Below, one piece after another: positions 53,131 through 64,000 of a DNA stretch of 64,000 nucleotides (its first letter is position 1; every line of letters begins with the position of its first letter). This stretch comes from Saccharomycopsis crataegensis (taxonomy: Eukaryota; Ascomycota; Saccharomycetes; Ascoideales; Saccharomycopsidaceae), in NCBI RefSeq assembly GCF_037102585.1, contig NW_027043838.1, forward strand, positions 124,001 through 188,000, written 5' to 3'. The notes beneath the pieces were generated by a model. The model was not told the DNA's origin and searched no databases. It saw nothing but the letters and a program-made list of their open reading frames with translations. A program made the position numbers and the translations under genes.

Positions 53131-56100
53131 TCATTTTCCTCCAGTCATAAGCTTTTTACGCAAAGACACCACACTATCCTTCAATTCATCACGTTCTTGT
53201 TTAATAATAAACAATTCAGCTTCCAAGTCCTTGATCTTGAAATCATAATGAGCGTTCTTCATATCATCATCACCATTCATGCTGCTGTCAGTGACCGCCT
53301 GCAAATCCTCAATTTCTGTACGAAGTTGGCTATTCAATTCCTTCTGTTTGTTGAGTTCCTTTTGTGATACTTCAAGAGCTCTACCAGTCTTTTTCATCGA
53401 GTTCATGGCATTACGGTAATTTTCCTCGTATTTCTCGAGGTCTTTGCCTTTGCCGGCTTGTTCTTGTAGTGAGGTCATTTCGTTTGTCATAGCCGCCACT
53501 TTTTCTTGAAGAGCGTGGTTCTTGAGTTCCTGCTCTTTGTTAATTTGAATGAGTTCGTTGATTTGAGATTGAAGCTGGCCAAAGGCTTTAGAATTACTGT
53601 TAGTCAGGAAATTTGAAATCACTGAGCCATTAGCAAAGTCTTCGTCGTTGGCAGTGGTTTCACTTAGCAGCTCATCAGTGATCATCGAACGATCCAAATC
53701 CAGGGTGATCTCTTTCTTAGAACGCCACAAAGTAACCAACTTGGAAATATCGGTAGAAATATTATTAATCTTATCATTAGTGATTGTACGCTTGCTGGAA
53801 CGATCACGTTTAACATTCTCGAGTTCTTTTTTAAGAATATCATTTTCGGTTTGTAATGACGAAACTTCATCTTGCAACGCTTCAGTTTGAACGAGTTGAC
53901 CAGTAAGAGATTCGATTTCTTCCTTTTGGTGCAAAATCACTTCATTAAGCTGCTCAAGCTCAATAATCAGATTATTCATAAATGGTTCAAACTCCTGGAA
54001 TTTTTGGTTAAGAGTTTCGTTGTTAGCTCTGGCTTTAATAAGTTCAGAATGCAATTCAATGTTTTCTCTTCTAATGGCGTTCAAATCCCTATCAGACACA
54101 AGACCAGTGATACTTCCAGAAATTGGAGAGCTACTTTCGATTACTCCCCCGCGATCCAACTCATTGGTACTGGAATTCAATTCCTCAATTATTCTGTCCT
54201 TTTCTGCTAATTGTTGTTTGAGGGCCTCCAATTCCTCATCATTGTTACTAGATACCTCAACAGGAACATCTTTAGCAATTGAACTAGCCTTCAACTGTTC
54301 CAATTCTTTTGACAAAGCGACAAATTCGTCGTCTTTAGAAACAAATTTTTCATTGATGGTAGACAATTCCGTATGCTTTTGGGTTAATTGTTCATGCATC
54401 CCTGCCAACTGTTGCTGCAATTCCTGAATTTCAAGTTGATCATCATTAGCGTGTTTGGTGTGAATCCCCTCGATTTCCAGCTGCAATTGTTGGATAGCTT
54501 TATCCTTTTGTATAAGTTCCCCTTGCAATGAACCATGACTTTCTTGAACCTCTTGTTCTCTTGCAATAATGGTTTCTTGTAATTCAGCGTGTTTAGATTC
54601 ATATTCTGCATTCCGTTGTTCAGAAATCTCGTGGCGCTGCTCCAAGTCCCTGGAGTGCTGTTCAAGTTCATGAATGCGATCAGAAGCAGCTTTAGCCTGG
54701 TTATTCATTTCGAGCTTCAATTCAGAAAGTTCAGTTTCAAGTAATTCCACAGCTTTAGCAAACTGGGCAGTAGCAGCCTGGGAGCTAGCAGCATCTTGAT
54801 GATCCTGTTTCATAGTCCCATTTATTACTTGATCATCAATGGAACGAACACCATTCTGCTCTGGCAAATTACTGATTGCCGACACGTACAAGTCAGCGGT
54901 GGTTGGCGAAAGGCCATTATCTTGAGGAGAATTCAATTGTGGCGATCCGGTGCGTTTAGGAGATCTGGCAGGAATCGAAACACGTTTTTCTGGTTGGGCA
55001 ATTGAGAATTCCTCAATATTTTCCTTGACTGGGGTACTTGGGGCTTCAGGTATGGTGGAATTTGTTGCCGCGGCGATATCCAACTTTTTGAGTTTAGTTT
55101 GCGGTTGTTGCTGGGACATTTTCTCGAGTAAATCGACAGAAGAATTGACATAAGTGTCTAGAAGATCAAAATCACGAGGAGAAGTTTCGGATCCCAGAGA
55201 CTCATTATTGACCATGCCATTGGCCGTCTCTAGTGTGGTGTTACCGACCACGCCTGCATCGACTAAAGCAGCAGAAGCCCCCATATTCTGTATCTTTTCC
55301 ATAGCAGCATTGTTGGAAGTCTTGTCTTCAACAATCTCCCGAGTCAAACTTTGAGGAGAGCCAGTAGTGGTGGTAGGAGGAGTGCTAAACGCGTCCAAAG
55401 ACCCGACAGAGTCCTTACGTTGTGGAGGGACCGGTGGTGGCGCGGTTTCAAACGGCTGATCGGAAAACACATTATTTTTGTTGTCCTCAATGATCGGTTG
55501 ATGAACTGTATGGTGGTTTTCCGAGTGTGGAAGAGTAGTAAATGTCAGAGCACTGCCGTTGGTAGGCGATACTGAATTAGCAGCAATAGCCTTGACAAAT
55601 GGCAGCAGTTGACCAAAAACACCATTGTTATTGTTGTGCACTGGAGAAGCCTGTTTGGTTAAAATTTGTGGCAATTTGTCATCCCAAAGATCGAAATTCT
55701 TGAATTTAACACTCCATTCATTGTAGAGATCTAAATCGAATACGTAGATCATGGTCCCGAAATTCTCGTCTTTGTTGCTTTTTTCAAAACTCCCAGCGTT
55801 AGAAGTGCAGTAATCTAATTGATCACCACCCATGATAAGGATTTTATTCTTTGAGCTGGAAAGGGGGGATGAGGCCAAGGCATTAGGCAGGACTTTCGTT
55901 GGGATGATTTGATTATTTTGGAAACGACGGTCATCAGAATCTTTGAGTTGAGGCTGGCCATTTTGGTTTTTTCTGGAATAATTGAAAATTGCGGTGATAC
56001 TATGACCACAACGAGCACCAGGGTTTAGCATGAATGATTCGACGCGGGTCCAATGGAAAGAGTTCAAATTAAGAATGTAAAGACTATCGACGGTTTCACT

Positions 56101-57235
56101 TTTGCTGTTTTTACCACCGTAAACAATCATAAGGTTTTTAATAAGGGTTGTTGAATGCTCTTCAATTGGAGGAGGAATATCACCAGTACATTTCAAGCGA
56201 GAGAAAGAGTTCAAGTTTGGATCGAAACAGTAGAGATCATTGCTAAGACGCTGAAGGTTTGAGCCACCAAACATGTATAATTTATAATTGAAAATCACCA
56301 TGGAATGGTTGGTTAACGGTGGAGGGATATTATCGAGATCATTGGGATCATTACTAGGGATGATTTTTTCCCAATGGGAGGTAGGTTTTCTAAATGACGA
56401 GAGATCAAACACCCAAAGATCATTGAAAATCTTCGAGTCAAGCTGGCCACCAAACAAGTATAACTTTGATTGAACGTTAGTTTTGGCAATGACGCCGATG
56501 GTATGGCCGTAACGACCACACGGTCTATCTCCCTGAGGGTGAGGAATGGTCCATTTTAAGGAGTTGATGTTGAAAAGATAAAGATCGTTATCAAGTTCGC
56601 CTTGTTCGTTGGTTTGGATGGTATCCCCACCAAAGATGATGAACGCATTACCACATAAACAACTGTTATGTCCGACTCTTGGGGCAGGGATCCCGTCAAA
56701 GTTTTCGATCGATTTTGCGTCAAACGTTGTGGAGTTTAAAGCCCAGAGATCACCGTATACTGATCCTTCGCGTAACCCACCCATGACAAATACGTGGCCC
56801 TGTTCAGAAATCACTGAAGACGAGGTGTGGCGGTATCTAGGGAAAGGCAGGGCGGTAAGCTTTACTCTGGACCACGGAGTGAAATTCTGGATAGCTTGGA
56901 CAAGAGGAGACTGTTGGCCCAAAGTTTGCTGGCTAGTGTTACGAGACGACATGACAAAAGGGTTGTTTGAGTTTTGTGGTGGAGGAGGGTTATTGTTATT
57001 ATTACGAGGGGTATATTGGTGAGGAGGCAACGGTTTTTGTTGGTAGTTCATATTGTTGTTACTCATTATACCGGGTCTACCACTATTGGCTTGGGTAGAG
57101 CGTAAAATGTTTGTATTATGGGGGGTTTCGATGGGGGATAAGCTTTGTCCGGCAGTAGGGATCAAAGGAAGTTGACGAGACGAGTTCATAGTTGTTGGGG
57201 TGCCCTGTTGTTGTTGGAAGGATCCACCAGTTGAC

Positions 57236-57266
<31 letters not shown>

Positions 57267-57528
57267 GGGGAGGAGGCATCGAGAACAATTTCTGCTGTTG
57301 TTGTTGGAGGTCCATTTGCGGGCGATTTATGAATTCTGCCGACAGTTTCATTTCTTCTGAATATTTATGCTGCACAGGGGATTCTGAAGTGGAATCGTGG
57401 ATCGAGGAGCCTGAAGACGATGTGACTGAGGTGCCAGGTGATTTGGGGTCTTTCTTGGACGATGACGATGACGAGGCATCGTGTTTAGAGTCCTTCTTTT
57501 TGCTTTTTCTTAACTTGAAGGGGGCCAT
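53131..57528 (-). CDS. Kelch-repeat coiled-coil polarity protein (Kel1/Kel2, Tea1-like)
   Basis: The 1465-residue protein has a low-complexity N-terminus with a Gln run, then about six kelch repeats (about residues 220-600) such as HVFVMGGLREGSVYGDLW, IIFGGDT and LYLFGGQLDSKIFNDLWVF, forming a beta-propeller. The C-terminal half (about 920-1465) is a long coiled coil (QLQLEIEG, ELEQLNEVILHQKEE). Kel1/Kel2 sit at polarised growth sites, bind formin Bni1 and control mitotic exit. S. cerevisiae Kel1 has 1164 residues, so this one is longer in its Asn/Gln/Pro-rich regions. It could be either paralogue. It diverges from the ADH gene with a gap of about 280 bp. Confidence 0.9.
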
Positions 57529-57585
57529 TGTGGTGGGGTATTAAGATTACCTGTAGTATAGAATGGCCATGTACTGTGGTATATA

Positions 57586-57608
57586 ATATATATATATATA
57601 TATATATA
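57586..57608. repeat. TA dinucleotide repeat in the KEL/ADH gap
   Basis: A pure (TA)n repeat of about 23 bp lies in the 282-bp divergent promoter between the kelch gene and the ADH gene. Other AT-rich TATA-like sequences follow up to 57795. Confidence 0.85.
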
Positions 57609-57810
57609 AAGTGTGTAGACGGGGGAGATCATCTACGTGTAATGTTGAAAAACGGTTTTTTTTTGTTTTTTTCCAGACGGGAGATCAGAGTTACCCTGTG
57701 GTTAGGGTGACCGTGATCATCTTTTTTGTAATCTTTTATCTTCAATTACATATAATATAATGTACTGTATTGTATGATATAATAGATAATATATACAATA
57801 CAAACACACC

Positions 57811-58899
57811 ATGTCAGCAGAATTCAAAGGTTTGGGCTGTGTCGCCTCCGACAAATGGTCCGACTTAGAAACCGTCTCCTACCAAGTCAAGCCATTCGGC
57901 CCCCACGACATCGACATCAAGATCGAGGCCTGTGGGATCTGCTCTTCTGATCTCCACACCTTGAAAGCTGAATGGGGTGGCCGCAAGTACAACTACCCTC
58001 TTGTTGTGGGCCACGAGATCGTCGGCCGTGTCATCAGCGTTGGGCCCCAAGTCTCCAGTCTCAAGGTTGGCGACAGGGTCGGGGTTGGTGCCCAAAGTGC
58101 CAGTTGCTTGCAATGTGTCGACTGCACCAACGACAACGAACAATACTGTACCAAATCCGTCGGTACTTACAACTCGGTGTATCCTGACGGCTCGATCTCC
58201 CGTGGTGGGTACGCCTCCCACGCCAGAGTTCACGAGCACTTTGTGTTCCCGATTCCTGACGCCCTCCCATCCCACGTCGCCGGTCCATTGATGTGTGCAG
58301 GGATCACGGTTTACAGTCCCTTAAAACGTAATGGTGCCGCTAAAGGCAAAAAGATCGGGGTGGTGGGACTTGGAGGGTTGGGGGCCCATTGTGTTTTGTT
58401 TGCTAAGCACATTTTTGGGGCCGAAGTCACAGTGTTTTCTAGAACTAACGCAAAGAAGGAAGACGCGATGAAGTTGGGGGCTGATCACTATATCGCCACT
58501 TCTGAAGAAGGCGCGTTCGACAAGCATTTCCGTGAATTGGACCTTATTGTCGGTACCGCCAATTCTACTAAAGGGTTTGATTTGAACAAGTACTTGTCGA
58601 CCTTGAAGATCAACGGTAGATACGTCAGTGTTGGGTTGCCAGCCGACGGGTCGTTCGATGTCAGCACCAAGACTTTCCTTAGAAACGCGTGCTACATGGG
58701 CAGCTCATTGTTGGGGTCAAGAAAAGAGATTCTTGAGATGTTGGAAGCCTGTGCCCAATCCACCACCATTGATTTCGACCACTGGGTGGAAAAAGTGCCA
58801 ATCAACAAGGAGAACGCCAAGGTGGCCCTTGAAAGAATGCATGCCAATGACGTTCGTTTCAGGTTCTGTTTTGTCGATTATGATAAGGAGTTCAATTGA
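57811..58899 (+). CDS. NADPH-dependent medium-chain alcohol dehydrogenase (ADH6/ADH7 type)
   Basis: The 362-residue zinc enzyme belongs to the cinnamyl-alcohol dehydrogenase branch and reduces aldehydes with NADPH. The catalytic zinc site is Cys44 with His68 and Glu69 (CGICSSD, VVGHE). The structural zinc Cys are 99, 102, 105 and 113 (CLQCVDC, then C). The Rossmann motif is VVGLGGLGAHCVL, and the following FSRTNAKKED is the NADP-preferring form seen in Adh6/Adh7. Codon use is GC-richer than its neighbours, with many CTC and no CTG codon seen. The protein looks complete and may serve fusel-alcohol metabolism and aldehyde tolerance. Confidence 0.93.
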   Translation: MSAEFKGLGCVASDKWSDLETVSYQVKPFGPHDIDIKIEACGICSSDLHTLKAEWGGRKYNYPLVVGHEIVGRVISVGPQVSSLKVGDRVGVGAQSASCLQCVDCTNDNEQYCTKSVGTYNSVYPDGSISRGGYASHARVHEHFVFPIPDALPSHVAGPLMCAGITVYSPLKRNGAAKGKKIGVVGLGGLGAHCVLFAKHIFGAEVTVFSRTNAKKEDAMKLGADHYIATSEEGAFDKHFRELDLIVGTANSTKGFDLNKYLSTLKINGRYVSVGLPADGSFDVSTKTFLRNACYMGSSLLGSRKEILEMLEACAQSTTIDFDHWVEKVPINKENAKVALERMHANDVRFRFCFVDYDKEFN

Positions 58900-59125
58900 T
58901 GTATACCATGAATATACTTACTATATTAGAAATATACTGCACTTATTATATTATATCATATTATATTGTATTGTATCACCACAGAGTGCCAGACGGTTCT
59001 GCCACACAGGTGATGTGCGGGTGTAGAAAAGAACCCCCTCGAAAAATGAAGAAAATGAGCCCATTTTGCACCATCAGCGGTGTATATCTATCTCTCTATC
59101 TCTCTATCTCTCTCATACAATCACC

Positions 59126-60259
<1,134 letters not shown>

Positions 60260-60553
60260 TATATTTTTTATTTGTCTTATCTTATTTGTATTATACATGT
60301 GTCTAATCGAATATTATTGTTCAGTTTAATACTTTCATTTGAATATAATAAAATGTAGAGATATTTATTTATATTTCATGGGAATAATAGAAAGAGAATA
60401 TATAATATAATGTAATATATAGAAAGAGAGAGAGAGAGGTATACCGCTTACCCTGCCACTGCACGCCAAACTGCTCAAAAGTCAACTAATAAAAAAATAC
60501 CTGTCAAAACACCTCTCCACAAAGATATATATATCAATTCTCCAATCTACCAA

Positions 60554-61426
60554 ATGTCGGAATTATCAAGGTTCTACTTCTCCATCCCCCCAATAACAAG
60601 AATATTCGTCACTTTCCCCTTGGCAGTTCTAATTCTTGATGGTGCCAACCTCCTAACCCAAGAAGACTACTTATTCTGGGATTACTCGCAGGTGTCCCAG
60701 AAATTACAACTTTGGAGACCAATAACCGCGTGCTTAACTCCAATATATGGCTATGGTCAAAAACTCAACTGCCTTTTCTTGATAAAATCTTTTTACTCAA
60801 ATGGTCGCCAGGTCGAAACTCTGAAGTTTGGTAATGATGCTGCCAATTTCCTCTGGTACCTCATGATCACCGTGGGGGTCATCCTTGGGGCTTCCCCATT
60901 CACCAAAGCCTTCTCTTTCTATTCTCCTTTAGTCAGTGCTCTTTGTTTCACATTGTCACAAATGGATCCCGATTCAACGAAGGCTTTTTACTCTTTAGTC
61001 CAGTACAAGGCTAAGTATGAACCGCTCATTCTTTTGGGGCTCACTCTCATCCTTAGGGGAAGTTATGACTTTTTCTATGATCTTTCCGGGGTTCTTGCCG
61101 GCTATATCTACTTGTGTTTACAAAACCATGATTATGGTCCACTCTATGACACTTTTAAAACATATTTCCAAAGGCAAGTGCGTCAACCGGAAGGAAGACT
61201 ACCACACACTAAAAGAGACACTGGGTTCATCCCTGCTCCTCAATGGTTACGTGCTGCGATTCAAGGAGTACAAGCTGTGATCTCTGGAGTGTATGCTACA
61301 AATACACAGGTGGCTGGACGTTCAAAAGTTGATAATAAGGGGCAGTCCTCTGGGTACAACGGCCGTCAATTCTTTGGTAATTCCAAAGCATTCCCTGGTA
61401 AGGGAAACAGACTTGGAAGTGCTTAG
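60554..61426 (+). CDS. DFM1: Derlin-family ER protein Dfm1
   Basis: The 290-residue product is a derlin, a rhomboid-like pseudoprotease for ER-associated degradation. It starts with YFSIPPITRIFVTF, contains LWRPITACLTPIYG (the WRP motif of derlins), and has about five or six hydrophobic segments to about residue 190. The tail ends AFPGKGNRLGSA, which fits the SHP box (Phe/Gly/Leu) that binds Cdc48. This is why I prefer DFM1 over DER1. Dfm1 helps move membrane substrates out of the ER. It converges with RPC34 across a gap of about 140 bp. Confidence 0.85.
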   Translation: MSELSRFYFSIPPITRIFVTFPLAVLILDGANLLTQEDYLFWDYSQVSQKLQLWRPITACLTPIYGYGQKLNCLFLIKSFYSNGRQVETLKFGNDAANFLWYLMITVGVILGASPFTKAFSFYSPLVSALCFTLSQMDPDSTKAFYSLVQYKAKYEPLILLGLTLILRGSYDFFYDLSGVLAGYIYLCLQNHDYGPLYDTFKTYFQRQVRQPEGRLPHTKRDTGFIPAPQWLRAAIQGVQAVISGVYATNTQVAGRSKVDNKGQSSGYNGRQFFGNSKAFPGKGNRLGSA

Positions 61427-61566
61427 AAACAATACGGTTACAAACTGTATAGTTACTATTTACAAGGTCAATGACAAAAAAAAAAAAAAAATGAATTCAT
61501 AATGCATATAATATAGGGTGATGATGTGGAGTTAATATTGTAGTTATTTTTGTTTTTGTTTTTGTT

Positions 61567-62514
61567 TTACGAATTGATCCAACTATCCAAACACATCACA
61601 TCTGGATCATTTTCACTAGGTGGCATCTGAGTATACCAATCAAAGATACTCCATTGAGAGTCTTTAATTTCCATTGGGTCGGTGCCTTCTCTTAGACCCC
61701 CGCCTTTTTCCAAAATACTTTGCCAAGTGGCCTTGTAGCAATCATCCAACTCCCCAACCCTTTCAATACGGTCTTCATATTCAAGCACATCACAAAGCGA
61801 TTTTATATCCCCTACTGACAAATCCACGGTGGTGATCCCCGATTTTAGAATGAAATCCAAGACGTCTTCAAGCAGCGGGTACCCATCGAAAGTGCTGCAG
61901 TATGTGGTTTGATCAGGGTTGTACTCTTCCCCTGGAGCCCGTTTCAGCTGCCCAGGGAACGGGTTTGGAAGCGATTTGGTGGTGATGAATTGCCAAACAA
62001 TGTTCAATAGCGACTCGACAAACTCGGTGTCCAACTCGGAATCGGTGAACCATGGGCCCCCGGTCAAGGCAATCGACGGCTGGAGGTTGTATAACATATA
62101 GATCTTTCTTGTCGGATGTTTGACATCCTTGATCGATTTGACGAAACGTTTGTTTTCCAAAGCTTTCAACGACTTAGTGAAGATATGTTGGTGCAAATTG
62201 GTCTTGGTCTTGATGATCTTTTGCCAGATCCCGTCTCTGCCTGCTGCCTCAATGTGACTGTAAATCATTCTTTCTTCGTCGGTCATCTTGGAAACTTTGT
62301 CAGCTTCGGCCTTGGTGACGGCACTGAATTTCAATTCGCCATCCTGAGTCCCCAACTTGACGAGTTCACTGTTCAAGAGTTCTTGGACAAGTTCGACAAT
62401 AAGTTTCTTCAGCACCAGGGTCAATCTCTCGAGATCGTCTTGCGAGAAGAAAGTGCCGGCAGGCTTTTCGACCATTTTGTCGTAAAGCTCTTGGGCTTTA
62501 CCAGACACCGACAT
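61567..62514 (-). CDS. RPC34: RNA polymerase III subunit Rpc34
   Basis: The 315-residue protein matches Rpc34 (RPC6/RPC39), which joins Pol III to TFIIIB and helps open promoters. Two winged-helix domains fill the N-terminal half; diagnostic stretches include ERMIYSHIEAAGRDGIWQK, LHQHIFTKSLKALENKRF, KHPTRKIYMLYNLQPS and GGPWFTDSELDTEF. The C-terminal region ends DVMCLDSWINS, as expected for the WH3 tail. Length is close to S. cerevisiae (317). The gene is complete with an ATG at 62514. Confidence 0.96.
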   Translation of the reverse strand: MSVSGKAQELYDKMVEKPAGTFFSQDDLERLTLVLKKLIVELVQELLNSELVKLGTQDGELKFSAVTKAEADKVSKMTDEERMIYSHIEAAGRDGIWQKIIKTKTNLHQHIFTKSLKALENKRFVKSIKDVKHPTRKIYMLYNLQPSIALTGGPWFTDSELDTEFVESLLNIVWQFITTKSLPNPFPGQLKRAPGEEYNPDQTTYCSTFDGYPLLEDVLDFILKSGITTVDLSVGDIKSLCDVLEYEDRIERVGELDDCYKATWQSILEKGGGLREGTDPMEIKDSQWSIFDWYTQMPPSENDPDVMCLDSWINS

Positions 62515-62765
62515 TGCTATTGGTGATATATGATGTATGATATATTATATGTATATTTAGTATAATATAAGATACCACCCACAATTCAAAGATGGAGGAG
62601 CGCTATCCATTAAAATTTTTTTTTTTTTTGCTGCTGATATTTTTCTGGTGCTGCGCGCACTCCGAAAGCATCGACGTCCAGAGCCACCACCCAGGAGGAT
62701 GGGGACTCCTTGGGTAACGGCGACGGCTGGTACCGTGGTTAAATAGCAGCAGGGATCCTCGTTTA

Positions 62766-62849
62766 ATGTCTGCCATTCTGTGTCTGCTTTTCATTTTTGG
62801 TATGTGTGGCACGCCAGTACAATGTTTATCCCCCAATCGCAGGCCATGA
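62766..62849 (+). other. Upstream ORF with a signal-peptide-like sequence overlapping the next gene
   Basis: A 27-residue ORF begins at ATG 62766 (MSAILCLLFIFGMCGTP) and ends at TGA 62847-62849, overlapping the ATG at 62846 (ATGA). It lies in another frame than the TM protein that starts at 62822. It may be a uORF that controls translation. Confidence 0.35.
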
Positions 62850-63775
62850 AAAGGGCCTCCTCGGCCACCCAAACCACCCAGTCTGCATCACAAACGTACC
62901 TCGACTCGGCCACGGTGGTGTCGGCGATTTCCAAGCTCAATGACACCATCGTCGTCCTTAAAAAGAAAGTATCATCACAGCAAACTTCAGTGGCGGTATT
63001 GGCTTTGTTTTTTCTGGTGCTCTTGGTGATATGTCTCTTGGGAGGTGTGGCCATATGTATCCGGTACCAAAACAGAGTGAGGGCTTCGCAAGGAATCGAG
63101 CCTATTGCCAATACTAGATGGTTAATGGCTCCAATGGGACCATCATTGAACAGCACTGTGTCTGTTCCTTCTCCTAATAATAATAATAATATCACCACTA
63201 CCACCCAAATGACCCAGGTAGAACGTTCCCAGCCGCAAGACTGGGAAAACCCTTATACTTGTGAAACCACCAGCTCGGCCAATTTCCCTAACAATCCACA
63301 TAGATCAATGAGTGAGGATACTTTGGCAGGGGAAGACCCACCAAATGCTTCGAAGATTGATATCCTTCATACCGAATCATGTCCCCGCAACATTGACGAC
63401 TTTGATAAAAATACCTTGACCGATGCGTCTCTGGGAACCTCATCGCCCAATGTCAATCGATACACCATCGACATTGAATTTGATCCTTATAACCAACAAG
63501 TGGAGAATTATGAAGAAGCCTACCTTCCACCAGAAAATTACCCCGTGAATGATGAAGATTACGGCAATTACCGTGAAACCCCAGATTTTGATCCGTTTGC
63601 TAACAGGGAATCGTCAGTCGCTAACAATCGAAACTTCACTCATGATGATGACGAATATGAGGACAATTTCATGGCACCCAAGAAGTTTCTCACTGTTAGT
63701 ACTGGACCACGGCAATCGGTAGCCAGCTCGGTGTATACTCGGGTACAAGGTCCGTCCTATAAGAATGGATTTTAA
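62822..63775 (+). CDS. Single-pass membrane protein of unknown function
   Basis: The 317-residue product has a Ser/Thr/Gln-rich N-terminal segment of about 50 residues, one membrane helix (about 56-79, SVAVLALFFLVLLVICLLGG), then a polar C-terminal domain of about 235 residues rich in Asn, Asp, Tyr and Pro (ENYEEAYLPPENYPVNDEDYG) with several acidic stretches. I do not recognise the family. The layout (short outside, long inside) resembles yeast wall-stress or polarity proteins such as Mid2 or Opy2, but no motif supports that. The open frame extends 14 codons upstream to a GTG, so I chose the first ATG at 62822; the ATG at 62846 is an alternative. It shares a promoter of about 300 bp with RPC34. 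Confidence 0.6.
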   Translation: MFIPQSQAMKRASSATQTTQSASQTYLDSATVVSAISKLNDTIVVLKKKVSSQQTSVAVLALFFLVLLVICLLGGVAICIRYQNRVRASQGIEPIANTRWLMAPMGPSLNSTVSVPSPNNNNNITTTTQMTQVERSQPQDWENPYTCETTSSANFPNNPHRSMSEDTLAGEDPPNASKIDILHTESCPRNIDDFDKNTLTDASLGTSSPNVNRYTIDIEFDPYNQQVENYEEAYLPPENYPVNDEDYGNYRETPDFDPFANRESSVANNRNFTHDDDEYEDNFMAPKKFLTVSTGPRQSVASSVYTRVQGPSYKNGF

Positions 63776-64000
63776 GATACTCCCTTCTTCTTTTTTTCAT
63801 TTTTTTATTTATTTTGTATGTTTTATAGAATAGAATATTATTTTTTCCCACCATTAATATTATAATTGTTATTATATGATATATCTTGTAAGATATCTCA
63901 TGTTGAGGATCGTGCAGCCAAAAAACATTGAAAATAACAGAAAATCATCACCGCTAACACCTTTTTAGCTGTCACCATCAAAGGGTATCGCCGATCCCCC
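63776..64000. other. Right edge, no gene
   Basis: The last 225 bp follow the TM gene and hold A/T-rich terminator-like sequence. Nothing else is seen. Confidence 0.6.

Overview
The window is nuclear DNA of a budding yeast (Saccharomycotina). It has compact single-copy genes, short introns with GT...AG ends and TACTAAC or TACTGAC branch points, many poly(A)/poly(T) runs, and recognisable yeast genes: APC4, TMA64, a GAP-type permease, SNL1, an RGA-type LIM-RhoGAP, ACT1, NCP1, ALG6, GID5/VID28, MOH1, YMR1, TRK1, RET2, NOB1, KEL1/2, an ADH6/7-type dehydrogenase, DFM1 and RPC34. I saw no in-frame CTG codon in ACT1, NCP1, the permease or the ADH. In the Mago homologue a CTG falls where the family has an almost invariant Ser. 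Together these hint at a CUG-reassigned lineage, but they do not prove it. I found no tRNA, rRNA, transposon, virus-like element or CRISPR array.

Layout. 0-7 kb: a peroxisomal acyl-CoA thioesterase, a long AAT microsatellite, a Medusa/DUF7082-like regulator, then a gene-poor stretch with one candidate two-exon mini-gene. 7-17 kb: a LYR-motif protein that abuts APC4 end to end, TMA64 with a 5' intron, an amino-acid permease, and SNL1. 17-28 kb: LIM-RhoGAP, Mago nashi (intron near the 3' end), a membrane-anchored aspartyl protease, and ACT1 with two introns and a 14-nt exon. 28-36 kb: cytochrome P450 reductase, a type II membrane GH17 glucanase with an internal intron, and ALG6. 36-44 kb: GID5 next to MOH1, then YMR1 (5' intron). 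44-64 kb: TRK1, RET2, NOB1, KEL1/2, ADH6/7-like, a polyglutamine protein that may be a Mediator tail subunit, DFM1, RPC34 and an unrecognised single-TM protein.

The genes are mostly housekeeping and not an operon-like system. Loose themes are cell polarity and wall (RGA, ACT1, KEL, GH17, yapsin-like protease), the secretory pathway and ER quality control (ALG6, RET2, DFM1, SNL1, NCP1) and ubiquitin ligases (APC4, GID5, MOH1). The most suggestive neighbourhood is GID5 beside MOH1, because their human counterparts (ARMC8 and YPEL5) belong to the same CTLH/GID ligase. Several real starts differ from the longest open frames, which begin at GTG or TTG; I moved them to the ATG or to an upstream exon.
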